Below, one piece after another: positions 51,128 through 59,823 of a stretch of 64,000 nt of DNA. The first letter of the stretch is position 1. The number at the start of each line of letters is the position of its first letter. The notes beneath the pieces were generated by a model. The model worked only from the letters and a program-made list of their open reading frames with translations. It was not told the origin of the DNA and made no database searches. Both the position numbers and the translations under genes were made by a program. This stretch comes from Actinomyces sp. (GTDB lineage Bacteria > Actinomycetota > Actinomycetes > Actinomycetales > Actinomycetaceae): the NCBI GenBank assembly GCA_022649165.1, contig JALCNR010000017.1, positions 1-64,000 on the forward strand. The letters run 5' to 3'.

Positions 51128-53341
51128 TCACTCCTGTCCGGGCTGCTCCACCGCGATGTCCTCGCCCCGCACGATCGCCAGCACCTGGGCGCCGTAGCGG
51201 TCCAGCTTGACGGCCCCGATGCCGCGGATGACGCCCAATTGCCGCAGCGTCCGAGGGCGGGCGATGGAGACGTCGCGCAGCGTCTGGTCCGCCAGGACGG
51301 TGTAGGCCGGTTTCGAGGCGGCCCGGGCGACACGCGACCTCCACTCCTTGAGCCGGGTGAACAGTTCGATGACCTCGGGGGGGTTCTCCTCCTCGAACTC
51401 CCGGGCGCGGGCCCTGGCCTGGTGCCGGGGCGACCCCTGGTCCGGTGCGCCCGCGCTCCTGCGCGGCCCGGGCGCCTCCTCGGGCCAGATGCCCTCAAGG
51501 AAGCGGCTGCGCGTCCGCGACCCGCGTCCGCGACCGGCGCTGCGCGCCCGGGCCCATGAGATCTCCAGGTGGTCGCGGGCGCGGGTGATGCCGACGTAGA
51601 GCAGGCGGCGCTCCTCCTCGCGGGCGGCCCCCGTCTGCGCCATCGAGATCGGCAGGAGCCCCTCGGAGACTCCGATGAGGAAGACGGCGTCCCATTCGAG
51701 GCCCTTCGCCGCATGCAGCGTCGAGAAGGTCACGCCGGCGACGGCGGGGGCGGCCTGAGCTGCCGAACGCTCCTCCAGTTCCGCCACGAACTCCGCCAGC
51801 GACAACGGTCCTCGCTCCCCCGCCAACTCGACGAGCGCATTCAGGTTGTCCCACCGCTCCCGGAGGGCGCCCGTCCCGGAGGGCGGCTCCGGCGTCCATC
51901 CGGCGACGCCGACGATCTCCTGGACACGGTCCAGGAGCGCCGCTCCCGCGGCCTCGCCCCCGTCCGGAGGGGCCTCCCCGGGCTCGCCCGCATCCGCCTC
52001 CGATCCGGCGGCGGCCCGGGGCCGTTCGGCGAGGGCCTCCCGGCGCAGGAGCAGCATCGCGCGCCGGATCTCGTCCCGATCGAAGAAGCGCGCTCCGCCC
52101 CGCACGACGAAGGAGACGCCGGCGTCGGAGAAGGCCTGCTCGAGCGCCTCGGACTGGGAGTTCGTGCGGTACAGGACCGCGATGGAGTGGATGGGGACCC
52201 CGCGGGCGACCAGCTCGGCGGCCCGGCCCGCGACGCCCGCGGCCTCCGCCTGGTCGTCGTCGTAGGCGCGGAAGGACACCCCCGGCCCCATCGGCCGCTG
52301 CGAGACCAGGTGGACCACCCCGTCCGGCGCCCCTCCCCGGGCGGCGGGCGCTCCGCCCGATCCTCCGGCCGGCGCCCCCGCCGCCCGGCTCATCACCTGA
52401 TTCGCGACCGACACGATCTGGGGAGTCGAGCGGTAGTCCCGGTTGAGCCGGACCAGGTTCGCCCCGGGATGGCGCTTCCGGAAGCCGACGAGATGGCGGG
52501 GATCGGCCCCCGCGAAGGAGTAGATCGTCTGGGCGACGTCGCCGACGACGCAGATGTCGTGGCGTTCCCCGATCCATAGGTCCAGCAGATGCTGCTGGAG
52601 GAGCGAGACGTCCTGGTACTCGTCGACGACGAACGTCCGGTACTGGGAGCGGACCTGGCGGGCGATGTCCTCGCGGTCTTGCAGGATGCCGCACATGAGG
52701 AGGAGGACGTCCTCGAAGTCGATGGCTCCGCGGTCCTGCTTCGCCCCCTCGTAGGCGTCCATCACGCGGGCGAAGGCCTCGGAGTCCAGGCCTGCCGGCG
52801 GGTCGCGGCGTTCCGCCCTGGCGCGCTCGGCGTACCGGGGGGCGTCGGTCATCGACACCTTCGCCCACTCGATCTCCGCGGCGATGTCGCGAACCGCGGC
52901 GCGATCCACCGTGATGCCGGTGCGCGCCGCGGCGGCCGCCACCAGGGAGGCTTTGTGCTCGACCAGATGGGGCACCTGGCCGCCCACCGTGCGCGGCCAG
53001 AAATAGCCGAGCTGGCGCAGGGCCGCCGAGTGGAACGTCCGCGCCTGGGCGTGCGGCACGCCCAGGTCGCGCAGGCGCTGCCGCATCTCCGCCGCCGCTC
53101 GGGAGGTGAAGGTCACCGCGAGCACCGTCGTCGGGTCGAAGGCGCCGACCGCCGCCCCGTAGGCGATCCGGTAGGTGATCGCCCGGGTCTTGCCCGTCCC
53201 CGCTCCGGCCAGCACCGCCAGGGGCCCGCTGACCTGCTGGGCGACCGTCCGCTGCTCGGGATCCAAGGCGTCCAGAAGCTCCTCGGGATCACGCAGGCGG
53301 CGGGTCGGCGGTTCGGGATCGGAGGTCGAGGCTGAGGTCAT
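51128..53341 (-). CDS. uvrD2: ATP-dependent DNA helicase UvrD2
   Basis: Superfamily 1A 3'-5' helicase of 737 residues from ATG 53341. It has Walker A LAGAGTGKTRAITYR, Walker B/II FVVDEYQDVSLLQQHLLDLW, motif III GDVAQTIYSFAGADP, motif IV RLNRDYRSTPQIV, FSTLHAAKGLEWDAVFLIG (V) and LYVGITRARDHLEI (VI). The C-terminal HRDC domain (PAYTVLADQTLRDVSIARP) identifies the actinobacterial UvrD2 type rather than UvrD1. It lies downstream of the small cassette on the same strand. Confidence 0.95.
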   Translation of the reverse strand: MTSASTSDPEPPTRRLRDPEELLDALDPEQRTVAQQVSGPLAVLAGAGTGKTRAITYRIAYGAAVGAFDPTTVLAVTFTSRAAAEMRQRLRDLGVPHAQARTFHSAALRQLGYFWPRTVGGQVPHLVEHKASLVAAAAARTGITVDRAAVRDIAAEIEWAKVSMTDAPRYAERARAERRDPPAGLDSEAFARVMDAYEGAKQDRGAIDFEDVLLLMCGILQDREDIARQVRSQYRTFVVDEYQDVSLLQQHLLDLWIGERHDICVVGDVAQTIYSFAGADPRHLVGFRKRHPGANLVRLNRDYRSTPQIVSVANQVMSRAAGAPAGGSGGAPAARGGAPDGVVHLVSQRPMGPGVSFRAYDDDQAEAAGVAGRAAELVARGVPIHSIAVLYRTNSQSEALEQAFSDAGVSFVVRGGARFFDRDEIRRAMLLLRREALAERPRAAAGSEADAGEPGEAPPDGGEAAGAALLDRVQEIVGVAGWTPEPPSGTGALRERWDNLNALVELAGERGPLSLAEFVAELEERSAAQAAPAVAGVTFSTLHAAKGLEWDAVFLIGVSEGLLPISMAQTGAAREEERRLLYVGITRARDHLEISWARARSAGRGRGSRTRSRFLEGIWPEEAPGPRRSAGAPDQGSPRHQARARAREFEEENPPEVIELFTRLKEWRSRVARAASKPAYTVLADQTLRDVSIARPRTLRQLGVIRGIGAVKLDRYGAQVLAIVRGEDIAVEQPGQE

Positions 53342-53475
53342 GACCTGATTCTCCCAGCCTCCACCCCGTCTGCGATCCGCAGCGACCCAGGGGACCAGAG
53401 GTCTCACCGACCGTCCGCAGCGCTGTCGCGCCCTGAGTCATCCTATCCCGGTGGCACGCGGTGCCGGGCGAATGC

Positions 53476-53634
53476 TCATCTGCCGACAGCGATCCAGCAC
53501 TCCAGAACGACAAGCGCGATGAGGAGGTCGACAGGCCATTGCACCGAGAACAAGGGGCTGGCCAGGAAGGAGCACGCGCCCGCGACGAAGACTCCGACGA
53601 ACTCGACCAGGCCCTCGACTCGTTGACGACTCAC
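53476..53634 (-). CDS. Small two-TM membrane protein (52 aa)
   Basis: I do not recognise it. Starting at GTG 53634, which overlaps the previous stop codon by four bases (GTGA), the 52-residue peptide is almost entirely hydrophobic, with helices at about residues 8-27 (VEFVGVFVAGACSFLASPLF) and 33-51 (WPVDLLIALVVLECWIAVG). The coupling to the 67-residue gene and shared low GC make it the third gene of a small cassette. A hairpin with GGCAC-GCG-GTGCC (53453-53465) downstream may end the transcript. Immunity or transport accessory roles are guesses only. Confidence 0.5.
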   Translation of the reverse strand: MSRQRVEGLVEFVGVFVAGACSFLASPLFSVQWPVDLLIALVVLECWIAVGR

Positions 53635-53834
53635 GCCGCGTCGTCCGACCCACCCCGGCCCGAGGCCGACAGAACAATTCGACGAACGATGGATCTCCAA
53701 AGCCTGGCGACCAGAATTCCGAGGACGAGCGCCCAGATCAGCGGGTGCGGGAGGAACCTGAAGGACAGATAGGTCGTTGCCATGACAAGGATGACAGAGA
53801 GGTCGCCCAGTAGCTCCTCACGCGACATCCGCAC
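53631..53834 (-). CDS. Small two-TM membrane protein (67 aa)
   Basis: Unrecognised 67-residue protein. An acidic N-terminus (MRMSREELLGD) is followed by two hydrophobic helices (VILVMATTYLSFRFLP; LIWALVLGILVARLW), then a basic stretch (RSIVRRIVL) and an acidic end. The ATG at 53834 overlaps the end of the secreted-protein gene by 17 bases, and its own stop overlaps the next start. The three frames are therefore an operon with translational coupling. Base composition is clearly more A/T-rich than the flanks. Confidence 0.55.
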   Translation of the reverse strand: MRMSREELLGDLSVILVMATTYLSFRFLPHPLIWALVLGILVARLWRSIVRRIVLSASGRGGSDDAA

Positions 53835-54309
53835 GGTACCGTTCCTCCGGTGTCGGCAGCGACTCGACCACAGCGGCCTTCAAGTTGAATACCTTCCGGC
53901 AGATCGCTTGAATCGTCCCGATAGTAATCGGGCACGCCACGGGATGGGTACTACAAAAGCTCTCCATCGCGTTGTCGAGGCGAGTGAAGGAGTCCCAGGC
54001 GCTGGGACCCTGGGAAGCACGGAACGACGCCAGATTGATGGAGCCCTGGTAGCGCCCGTCCATGTACGTGTACAAGGTGCCGTAGCACCCCTTCGGGTTG
54101 AGGATGACGTGCTGTCCGGTCCCCTCGTCGCAGAAGTAGTCAGGCACCCCGTCTGGATGACGACGACTGAGTCCGAGGACGATCCGTCAGGTTCTGGATC
54201 GTCAGAGACGGGAGCGGCATTCGCCGCCACCCCGGCCGTCAGCGACATCGCAACGGTCACCAGCGCAGCAGAGATTCGAGACATGACGTGACATGACACG
54301 GTGGAGCAT
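53818..54309 (-). pseudogene. Frameshifted Cys-rich secreted protein
   Basis: The pieces make one exported protein of about 160 residues broken by two indels. A ribosome site AAAGGAGA precedes ATG 54309 (MLHRVMSR). A tandem 10-base repeat (GACATGAC-GT/GACATGAC-AC, 54280-54299) shifts the frame. Deleting one copy joins it to a signal peptide, ISAALVTVAMSLTAGVAANA, followed by an acidic stretch (PVSDDPEPDGSSSDSVVV). A second one-base loss, probably in the G4 run at 54147-54150, separates this from the mature part: PDYFCDEGTGQHVILNPKGC onward, ending SLPTPEERYRADVA, with five cysteines. Family unknown. It could be dead, a sequencing artefact, or phase-variable. The two small membrane proteins follow. 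Confidence 0.55.
54280..54299. repeat. 10-base tandem duplication after the start codon
   Basis: GACATGACGT GACATGACAC: two adjacent copies sharing the first eight bases. Removing one restores the reading frame from ATG 54309 into the signal peptide. Confidence 0.6.
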
Positions 54310-54403
54310 CGTCTTCTCCTTTGAGACGACAGAACAGATTCTGGCCACGCCTCTGGCGTGACGGAGTCGGATGAGATCCGCGCACAACTGCCTCGCAAGA
54401 AAC

Positions 54404-54432
54404 ACCGTATGTCTGGCCTCATACCCTGTCAA
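54404..54432 (-). promoter_or_regulatory. Sigma-70 promoter of the secreted/two-TM cassette
   Basis: On the minus strand TTGACA (54432-54427), a 17-base spacer and TACGGT (54409-54404). The leader to ATG 54309 would be about 90 bases. Confidence 0.7.
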
Positions 54433-54476
54433 GCAACGCTGACAAGAACATCCGATATTGATGGCTCCGCAACCTT

Positions 54477-55631
54477 TCACCTTCTCCGCAGGGCATCGAT
54501 GCTCCGCGGCGACGCCGGGAGCGTTCCCCCGAACCAGTCCTCCAGAAGGTATCGGGCGATCGCGGTGGGGCCGGGCGGCTCCACCTGCCCCGAGCTGATC
54601 GCCTCGGCCAGCTCGGCCCGGGTGAAGAAGCGGGCGTGGTCGATCTCGACACCGTCGGGGTGCGGCTCGGCGTCCGACCCCGGCTCCAGTCGGGCGGTGT
54701 AGCCCAGCATGAGGGAGCGCGGCATCGGCCAGGGCTGGGCCGCGAAGGGGCGGACGTCTCCCACTCGCAGCCCGACCTCCTCCAGGACCTCCCGGCGCAC
54801 CGTGCGGTCGGGAGACTCCCCGGCCTCGACGAATCCGGCCAGGACGGACCAGAACCCCTCGCGCCAGGCCGAGTTGTGGGCCATCAGTACCCGGTCCTGG
54901 TCATCGACGACCGCCATGATGACGGCCGGGTCCTGGCGCGGGTACTCGATGGTCCCGCAGCCCGGGCACATCGTCGCCCACCCCGCCGAGATCGTCCGCA
55001 CCGCCTGCCCGCACCGCGAGCAGAAGCGGTACTGGGCGTGCCAGCGCACCAGCGCGACCGCCTGGAGCGCCAGCGCCGAGTCGTCGTCGGACAGCAGGTG
55101 CCCGCACCACCTGATGTTCGCCCAGGTGACCCCCGGACGCTCGACCGGCCCGGGCACGCGCACGGCGACGTGGACGGTGCCGTCCGCCGTGCGCCCCATC
55201 AGCATCGCGCGCTCCGCGTCCGCGCCATCCACCCCAGCTCCATCGGCCCCATCGGGGAGACCCGCCAGCTCCAGCGCCTCGTCAGCGGACGGCCGCCACA
55301 GAGCGAGCGTCTCCGATGAGGTCGCGAACGGGGTATCCGTGTCGGCCCCCTCACGCGACCCCGGACGTCGGGCGGGCAGCGTGTCCGCCGCCCCGCCCGG
55401 CTCCACGATGGCGACCAGCCCGGAGGGCTCCACCAGGAACGCGCTGACGCGGCTCCCCGGCACCCCGGACAAGGGCCTCGGCACTGCGGCGTCCCCACGC
55501 AGCCCGGCCACGCGGGCGCCCTCGTCGATCATCCCGCGCCCACCCCGCAGGAGATCCAGGGGATCCACGCTCTCCCGGGCGGCGGGCATCGAGTCCAGGA
55601 TCCCGCGGGCGAAGGGCAGCGCAGACGTCAT
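54477..55631 (-). CDS. nudC: NAD+ diphosphatase NudC
   Basis: The 384-residue Nudix enzyme hydrolyses NAD(H) to NMN(H) and AMP and, in relatives, removes NAD caps from RNA. The zinc ribbon is FCSRCGQAV with CPGCG. The Nudix box is [20 protein letters not shown] followed by VGL, and the NudC-specific [15 protein letters not shown] follows. The N-terminal domain is longer and more variable than usual. I chose ATG 55631 ([16 protein letters not shown]) because TACCGT lies six bases upstream. It is divergent from rph with only 36 bases between starts. Confidence 0.93.
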   Translation of the reverse strand: MTSALPFARGILDSMPAARESVDPLDLLRGGRGMIDEGARVAGLRGDAAVPRPLSGVPGSRVSAFLVEPSGLVAIVEPGGAADTLPARRPGSREGADTDTPFATSSETLALWRPSADEALELAGLPDGADGAGVDGADAERAMLMGRTADGTVHVAVRVPGPVERPGVTWANIRWCGHLLSDDDSALALQAVALVRWHAQYRFCSRCGQAVRTISAGWATMCPGCGTIEYPRQDPAVIMAVVDDQDRVLMAHNSAWREGFWSVLAGFVEAGESPDRTVRREVLEEVGLRVGDVRPFAAQPWPMPRSLMLGYTARLEPGSDAEPHPDGVEIDHARFFTRAELAEAISSGQVEPPGPTAIARYLLEDWFGGTLPASPRSIDALRRR

Positions 55632-55637
55632 GTGACC

Positions 55638-55643
55638 ACGGTA
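55638..55643 (-). promoter_or_regulatory. -10 box TACCGT, leaderless start (nudC)
   Basis: TACCGT lies six bases before the nudC ATG at 55631. Confidence 0.6.
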
Positions 55644-55655
55644 TCCGCCGCCGGG

Positions 55656-55661
55656 TACGGT
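55656..55661 (+). promoter_or_regulatory. -10 box TACGGT, leaderless start (rph)
   Basis: TACGGT lies six bases before the rph ATG at 55668. Only 12 bases separate it from the nudC box. Confidence 0.6.
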
Positions 55662-55667
55662 GGCACC

Positions 55668-56465
55668 ATGACATTCGCACCGACTGCCCCCGTGCCCCCC
55701 TCCGCGTCCCGCGCCGATGGCCGTGCCGTCGACCAACTCCGCCCCGTCTCGATCATCCGGGGATGGGCGGGCACCGGCGAGGGCTCCGTCCTCATCGAGT
55801 CCGGCAACACGCGCGTGCTGTGCGTCGCCTCGCTGACCGAGGGCGTCCCCCGCTGGCGCAAGGGCAGCGGCCAGGGCTGGGTGACCGCCGAGTACTCGAT
55901 GCTGCCGCGCGCGACGGCGGAACGCTCCCAGCGCGAGTCCGTCAAGGGCAAGATCGGGGGGCGCACGCAGGAGATCTCCCGGCTCATCGGACGCAGCCTG
56001 CGCGCGGTCATCGACGTCTCCGCCCTGGGGGAGAACACGATCGTGCTGGACTGCGACGTCCTGCGCGCCGACGGCGGCACGCGCACCGCCTCCGTGACCG
56101 GCGCCTACGTCGCCCTGGCCGACGCCGTGTCCTGGGGGATCGCCCACCGGCTCATCGCCGAGCGCCCCGGGCGCCCCGTGCTCTCCGACTCGGTGTCCGC
56201 GATCTCCGTGGGCATCATCGACGGGACCCCGATGCTGGACCTGCCCTATGTCGAGGACGTCCGCGCCCAGACCGACATGAACGTCGTCCAGACGGGGGCG
56301 GGCACCTTCGTCGAGATCCAGGGCACCGCGGAGCATGCGCCCTTCGACCGCTCGGAGTTGGGGGTCCTGCTGGACCTGGCCGCCGCCGGCAACGCGCGGC
56401 TCGCCGACCTGCAGCGGCGCGCGCTTGAGGCGCCCGAGGGCCGGCCGGTCGCTCTGGAGGCATGA
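55668..56465 (+). CDS. rph: Ribonuclease PH
   Basis: The 265-residue phosphorolytic 3'-5' exoribonuclease trims tRNA 3' ends. It has [70 protein letters not shown] and the phosphate-site region TVSVDCDVL-like [18 protein letters not shown]. The length is slightly above the usual 240-245 because of an N-terminal extension ([13 protein letters not shown]). It overlaps rdgB by four bases (ATGA), a conserved gene pair. Confidence 0.96.
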   Translation: MTFAPTAPVPPSASRADGRAVDQLRPVSIIRGWAGTGEGSVLIESGNTRVLCVASLTEGVPRWRKGSGQGWVTAEYSMLPRATAERSQRESVKGKIGGRTQEISRLIGRSLRAVIDVSALGENTIVLDCDVLRADGGTRTASVTGAYVALADAVSWGIAHRLIAERPGRPVLSDSVSAISVGIIDGTPMLDLPYVEDVRAQTDMNVVQTGAGTFVEIQGTAEHAPFDRSELGVLLDLAAAGNARLADLQRRALEAPEGRPVALEA

Positions 56466-57088
56466 TGCTGGCCCCGCGGCTGGTCTTCGCCACCTCGAAC
56501 CCGCACAAGCTGACCGAGCTCGAGGCGATCCTCGCGCCGATCCTCGGCGAGGACGCGGTGAGCGGCCTCATCGCCCCCATGAGCGACTTCGCCGTGGACT
56601 CGCCCATCGAGGACGGCGCCACCTTCACGCAGAACGCCCTGATCAAGGCGCGCGCGCTGTGCGAGGCGACGGGTCTGCCCGCGGTCGCGGACGACTCCGG
56701 CCTGGCGGTGGACATCATGGGCGGCGCTCCGGGGATCTTCTCCGCCCGGTGGTCGGGGCGCCACGGCGATGACGCGGCGAACCTCGACCTCCTGCTGGAC
56801 CAGCTCCGGGACGTGCCCGACGCTCTGCGCGGCGCCGAGTTCGTCGCGGCAGCCGTCCTGGTCCGGCCCGATGGCCGGGAGTTCACCGAGGAGGGGCGGG
56901 TGCGAGGGCGTCTCCTCGGGGAGCGGCGCGGCGGCGGCGGATTCGGCTACGATCCGGTGTTCGTCCCCGAGGGATCGACCCGCACGACCGCCGAGATGCC
57001 GTCCGAGCAGAAGAACCGGATCAGCCACCGGGGCATCGCCTTCCGCGCGCTGGCCCCCCGCATCGCGGAGGTCCTCCGGGTCCGCTGA
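56462..57088 (+). CDS. rdgB: XTP/dITP diphosphatase (RdgB/HAM1)
   Basis: The 208-residue house-cleaning pyrophosphatase removes non-canonical purine nucleoside triphosphates. Motifs are [18 protein letters not shown] (SxNxxK), [19 protein letters not shown] with the metal-binding acids, [17 protein letters not shown] and the C-terminal [13 protein letters not shown] 56462 overlaps the rph stop and has GGAGG upstream. It forms a two-gene operon with rph. Confidence 0.96.
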   Translation: MMLAPRLVFATSNPHKLTELEAILAPILGEDAVSGLIAPMSDFAVDSPIEDGATFTQNALIKARALCEATGLPAVADDSGLAVDIMGGAPGIFSARWSGRHGDDAANLDLLLDQLRDVPDALRGAEFVAAAVLVRPDGREFTEEGRVRGRLLGERRGGGGFGYDPVFVPEGSTRTTAEMPSEQKNRISHRGIAFRALAPRIAEVLRVR

Positions 57089-57139
57089 CGAGGGCGTCTC
57101 CGACTCCGCGCCGGCCGTGCCAGAGCCGCCGGATCCCGG

Positions 57140-57937
57140 TCAGATCGTGTGGATCTCGCCGGCATGGACGACCCCGAGGGGACCCGGCCACGTGGTGCGC
57201 GCCTCGGCGACGGGCACCGCCGGGTCGGTCCAGGGCTGGATGTGGGTGAGCAGGACGCGTCCCACGCCCGCCAGGCGGGCCGTCTCCCCCACGCGCGCCC
57301 CGGTCATGTGGATGCCGCGGACCGTCTCCTGCTCCGTGAACCCGCATTCGGCGAGCAGCACGTCCGCTCCGCGCGCGCCGGACGTGATCGTGTCGCACTG
57401 GTCCGTGTCCCCGGTGTAGAACAGGCTGGCGCGGCGGCCGGGATCACCCTCGGAGGGGCCTTCGACGCGGACGCCGAACCCGGGCACCGAGTGCCACGCC
57501 GTGGCCGGCGTCACGGTGAGGGGGCCGATGCGCAGCGCTCTGCCGGCGACCAGGGACTGTTCGCAGAACTCGCCCTCGTAGGCCTCCTCCGGACCGACAC
57601 CGTCGATCTGACGGACACGGTCGAGGACGCCCTCGGGCCCGGCCAGGACGATGGGGGCCAGGCCGCGCCCGGGGCCCCACCGGCGATGGACGTGCAGCGA
57701 GATCACGTCGCCGATGTGGTCGGCGTGCCCGTGGGAGAAGACGACGGCGTCCAGGTCGCAGGGGTCGACGTGGGTCCACAGCTGGCCGAAGGCCCCCGGG
57801 CCCATGTCCAGAGCCACGTTCCAGGTCCGCGTGGCGCCGGTCGCCGGATCCGGCCCCTCGGCCTGGACGAGGTAACAGGACGCCGCCGACCGCGGTCCCG
57901 ACATCGATCCGGTGCACCCGACGATGCGCAGTCTCAT
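57140..57937 (-). CDS. Metallo-beta-lactamase-fold hydrolase
   Basis: The 265-residue MBL-fold protein has the metal motif VVFSHGHADHIGDVISLH (H-x-H-x-D-H), a later Asp in LFYTGDTDQCD and His in LLTHIQPW. The opening MRLRIVGCTGSMSGPRSAAS and the absence of a beta-CASP domain resemble RNase Z-like/cyclic-nucleotide phosphodiesterase-type proteins found beside murI in actinobacteria. ATG 57937 overlaps the murI stop by four bases (ATGA), so it is translationally coupled. The exact substrate is unknown. Confidence 0.85.
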   Translation of the reverse strand: MRLRIVGCTGSMSGPRSAASCYLVQAEGPDPATGATRTWNVALDMGPGAFGQLWTHVDPCDLDAVVFSHGHADHIGDVISLHVHRRWGPGRGLAPIVLAGPEGVLDRVRQIDGVGPEEAYEGEFCEQSLVAGRALRIGPLTVTPATAWHSVPGFGVRVEGPSEGDPGRRASLFYTGDTDQCDTITSGARGADVLLAECGFTEQETVRGIHMTGARVGETARLAGVGRVLLTHIQPWTDPAVPVAEARTTWPGPLGVVHAGEIHTI

Positions 57938-58770
57938 GGGATATCCGCCCCTCCGGCCAGAGCCACCTCGCCCGCCTGCTCCACCTCTGGCCCCAGGAAA
58001 CGGCGGGCCAGCTTCCTGAAGGTCGCCGGCCCCCCGGTCGTGAGGAAACGGTGACGCGGGAGGTCCTCCGCCCCGCGCGGCTCGTGGAGCAGATCGCGGT
58101 CCACCAGCTCGTTGTAGGTGACGTTGGCGGTCGACTCCGAGGAGGTCACCAGCGCGACGCCCTCGCCCATGACGCGCCCGATGGCGCCGGTGAGGAGGGG
58201 GTAGTGCGTGCACCCCAGGACCAGTGTGTCCACGTCCGCCTCGCGGAGGGGATCCAGGTAGTCATGGGCGACGGACTCCAGCTCGGACCCGGTGGTGATC
58301 CCGGCCTCGACGAACTCGACGAACCGCGGGCAGGCCCGGGAGACGACCGTGAGCCCCGGCACCGCCGCCAGGGCATTCGTGTAGGCCTCCGACTGGATGG
58401 TGGCGATCGTGCCGATGATGCCGATGCGCCGGTTGCGCGTGGTGACCACGGCTGCGCGTGCGGCGGGGGTGATCACCTCGACCACCGGGATCCTCTGGTC
58501 GATCCAGTACCGTTCCCGGGCATCCGACAATGCGGCGGCTGTCGCCGTGTTGCACGCGATGACCAGGACCTTCACACCGCGGCGGACGAGCTCGTCCAGT
58601 CCAGCCAGCGCCAGGGAGCGCACCTCGGCGATGGGGCGGGGCCCGTAGGGCGAATGGGCGGTGTCTCCGAGGTAGAGGACCTCCTCGTCCGGCAGCTTGT
58701 CCATGACCGCCCGCGCGACCGTCAGCCCTCCGAGCCCGGAGTCGAAGATCCCGATCGGCGCATTGTCCAT
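57934..58770 (-). CDS. murI: Glutamate racemase
   Basis: The 278-residue cofactor-independent racemase makes D-glutamate for peptidoglycan. It has APIGIFDSGLGGLTVARAVM (Asp base region), VLVIACNTATAAALS (first catalytic Cys) and VDTLVLGCTHYPLLTGAI (second catalytic Cys and His). The start is ATG 58770. TAGGGT seven bases upstream could be a leaderless -10 box, but its TAG is also the stop codon of the preceding DUF2017 gene, so co-transcription is an equal possibility. It is coupled to the MBL-fold gene. Confidence 0.95.
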   Translation of the reverse strand: MDNAPIGIFDSGLGGLTVARAVMDKLPDEEVLYLGDTAHSPYGPRPIAEVRSLALAGLDELVRRGVKVLVIACNTATAAALSDARERYWIDQRIPVVEVITPAARAAVVTTRNRRIGIIGTIATIQSEAYTNALAAVPGLTVVSRACPRFVEFVEAGITTGSELESVAHDYLDPLREADVDTLVLGCTHYPLLTGAIGRVMGEGVALVTSSESTANVTYNELVDRDLLHEPRGAEDLPRHRFLTTGGPATFRKLARRFLGPEVEQAGEVALAGGADIP

Positions 58771-58780
58771 GTCTGGGACC

Positions 58781-59359
58781 CTAGTGCGCGCGCGTCCCCT
58801 CCCGCACCGCCCGCAGCAGTGAATCCTGCCACCACGTCACGGCCACGTACATCACGGAAGCCACCCGCCGCCGCGCGTCCCCGGAGGCCAACCCCTGGGC
58901 CATTTCGCGCACCCTTTCGGCATCACGGTCCGATCGGATCCCGAGCTCTCCGGCCAGGGCGAGGCGGAGGTCGTTGAGGGCCGCGAGCCAGCTCCACGCC
59001 TCGCCGCGGCCCACCAGGACGCAGCCGGGGTTCGCGCTCTCGGTCGCCTGGAGCGCGAGGGACAGGCGGCGCAGGCGCGCGGACTTCTCCGAGCGCAGGA
59101 AGTCCTCGGTGAGCGCGCGCAGCTCCGCGGCCTCGGGCGGGTCGTCGCTCATCGGGGGCAGCAGGTTGGTCAGCGCCGGGTCGCGGGGCTCCGCCCGCGA
59201 GTCCTCGAGGTCGGTGGCCGCGCGCACGAAGGAGGTGAGGTCGCACGGCTCGTCGAGGAGCACCAGGATCTCGCGCACCAGCTGCTGGAGGAGCCGGTTG
59301 TCCTCCGCGTCCACCTCCGCGCGGTAGCCGTCGCCCCACGCCTCGAACCCGCCGATCAT
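58781..59359 (-). CDS. DUF2017 family protein
   Basis: The 192-residue actinobacterial protein always found after clpS. It has ENRLLQQLVREILVLLDEP near the start, PALTNLLPPMSDDPPEAAEL in the middle and WSWLAALNDLRLALAGELGI near the end, all typical of DUF2017. Mostly helical, cytoplasmic, function unknown. Its ATG overlaps the clpS stop by four bases (ATGA), implying coupled translation and a possible link to ClpS/Clp proteolysis. Confidence 0.85.
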   Translation of the reverse strand: MIGGFEAWGDGYRAEVDAEDNRLLQQLVREILVLLDEPCDLTSFVRAATDLEDSRAEPRDPALTNLLPPMSDDPPEAAELRALTEDFLRSEKSARLRRLSLALQATESANPGCVLVGRGEAWSWLAALNDLRLALAGELGIRSDRDAERVREMAQGLASGDARRRVASVMYVAVTWWQDSLLRAVREGTRAH

Positions 59360-59646
59360 TCCACCCGCTCCAGGGTGGCGCGCAGCCCGTAGGAGTGCAT
59401 GGCCAGGACATCGGCCTCCATCCGCTCGCGCAGACCGGTGGAGACGACCGCCCGCCCGCGATGGTGGACCTCGAGCATGAGCGCCTCGGCATGCGCGCGG
59501 GTGTAGCCGAAGTGACGCCGGAAGACCTCCGTGACGTAGTCCATGAGGTTGACGGCGTCGTCCCACACGACCGTGCGCCACTGCGGGAGCATGGAGGTCG
59601 TCGTGTCCGCCCGCTGCGAAGGTGCGGGCGACGGGCGCGCTGGCAT
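59356..59646 (-). CDS. clpS: ATP-dependent Clp protease adaptor ClpS
   Basis: The 96-residue adaptor delivers N-degron substrates to ClpAP/ClpCP. It has WRTVVWDDAVNLMDYVTEVF (substrate pocket with Asn-Leu-Met), FGYTRAHAEALMLEVHHRGR and the C-terminal ADVLAMHSYGLRATLE. The start ATG 59646 lies six bases after TACGCT. First gene of the clpS-DUF2017-murI-MBL operon; divergent from pncB. Confidence 0.95.
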   Translation of the reverse strand: MPARPSPAPSQRADTTTSMLPQWRTVVWDDAVNLMDYVTEVFRRHFGYTRAHAEALMLEVHHRGRAVVSTGLRERMEADVLAMHSYGLRATLERVE

Positions 59647-59652
59647 GCGTCC

Positions 59653-59658
59653 AGCGTA
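59653..59658 (-). promoter_or_regulatory. -10 box TACGCT, leaderless start (clpS)
   Basis: TACGCT lies six bases before the clpS ATG at 59646. Confidence 0.55.
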
Positions 59659-59811
59659 GGCACGCCGTCCCGGTGGCACGCGGATTTCGGGGCCGGTCCC
59701 CGGCAGGACGGCTCCCAGGTCATGGCCGGCAGGGTGTTTTAGCGAGAATCCGGCTGAAACCGGGGGCCAGCCATGACATGGGAACCGACGCCGCGGGAGC
59801 CCGCCCTGTCC

Positions 59812-59817
59812 TAGGGT
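59812..59817 (+). promoter_or_regulatory. -10 box TAGGGT, leaderless start (pncB)
   Basis: TAGGGT lies six bases before ATG 59824; the in-frame GTG at 59818 would touch the box and is unlikely to be used. Confidence 0.6.
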
Positions 59818-59823
59818 GTGTGT

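Noticed and set aside
58778..58783. TAGGGT before murI as certain leaderless promoter
   Set aside because: Its TAG is the stop codon of the DUF2017 gene, so the hexamer could be coincidence; kept only as a possibility within the overall pattern.
53446..59683. Identical 16-mer TCCCGGTGGCACGCGG at 53446 and 59668
   Set aside because: With about 72% GC, the match probability per base is near 0.3, so several 16-base matches are expected by chance among all pairs in 64 kb. No flanking similarity supports an att site or mobile element.
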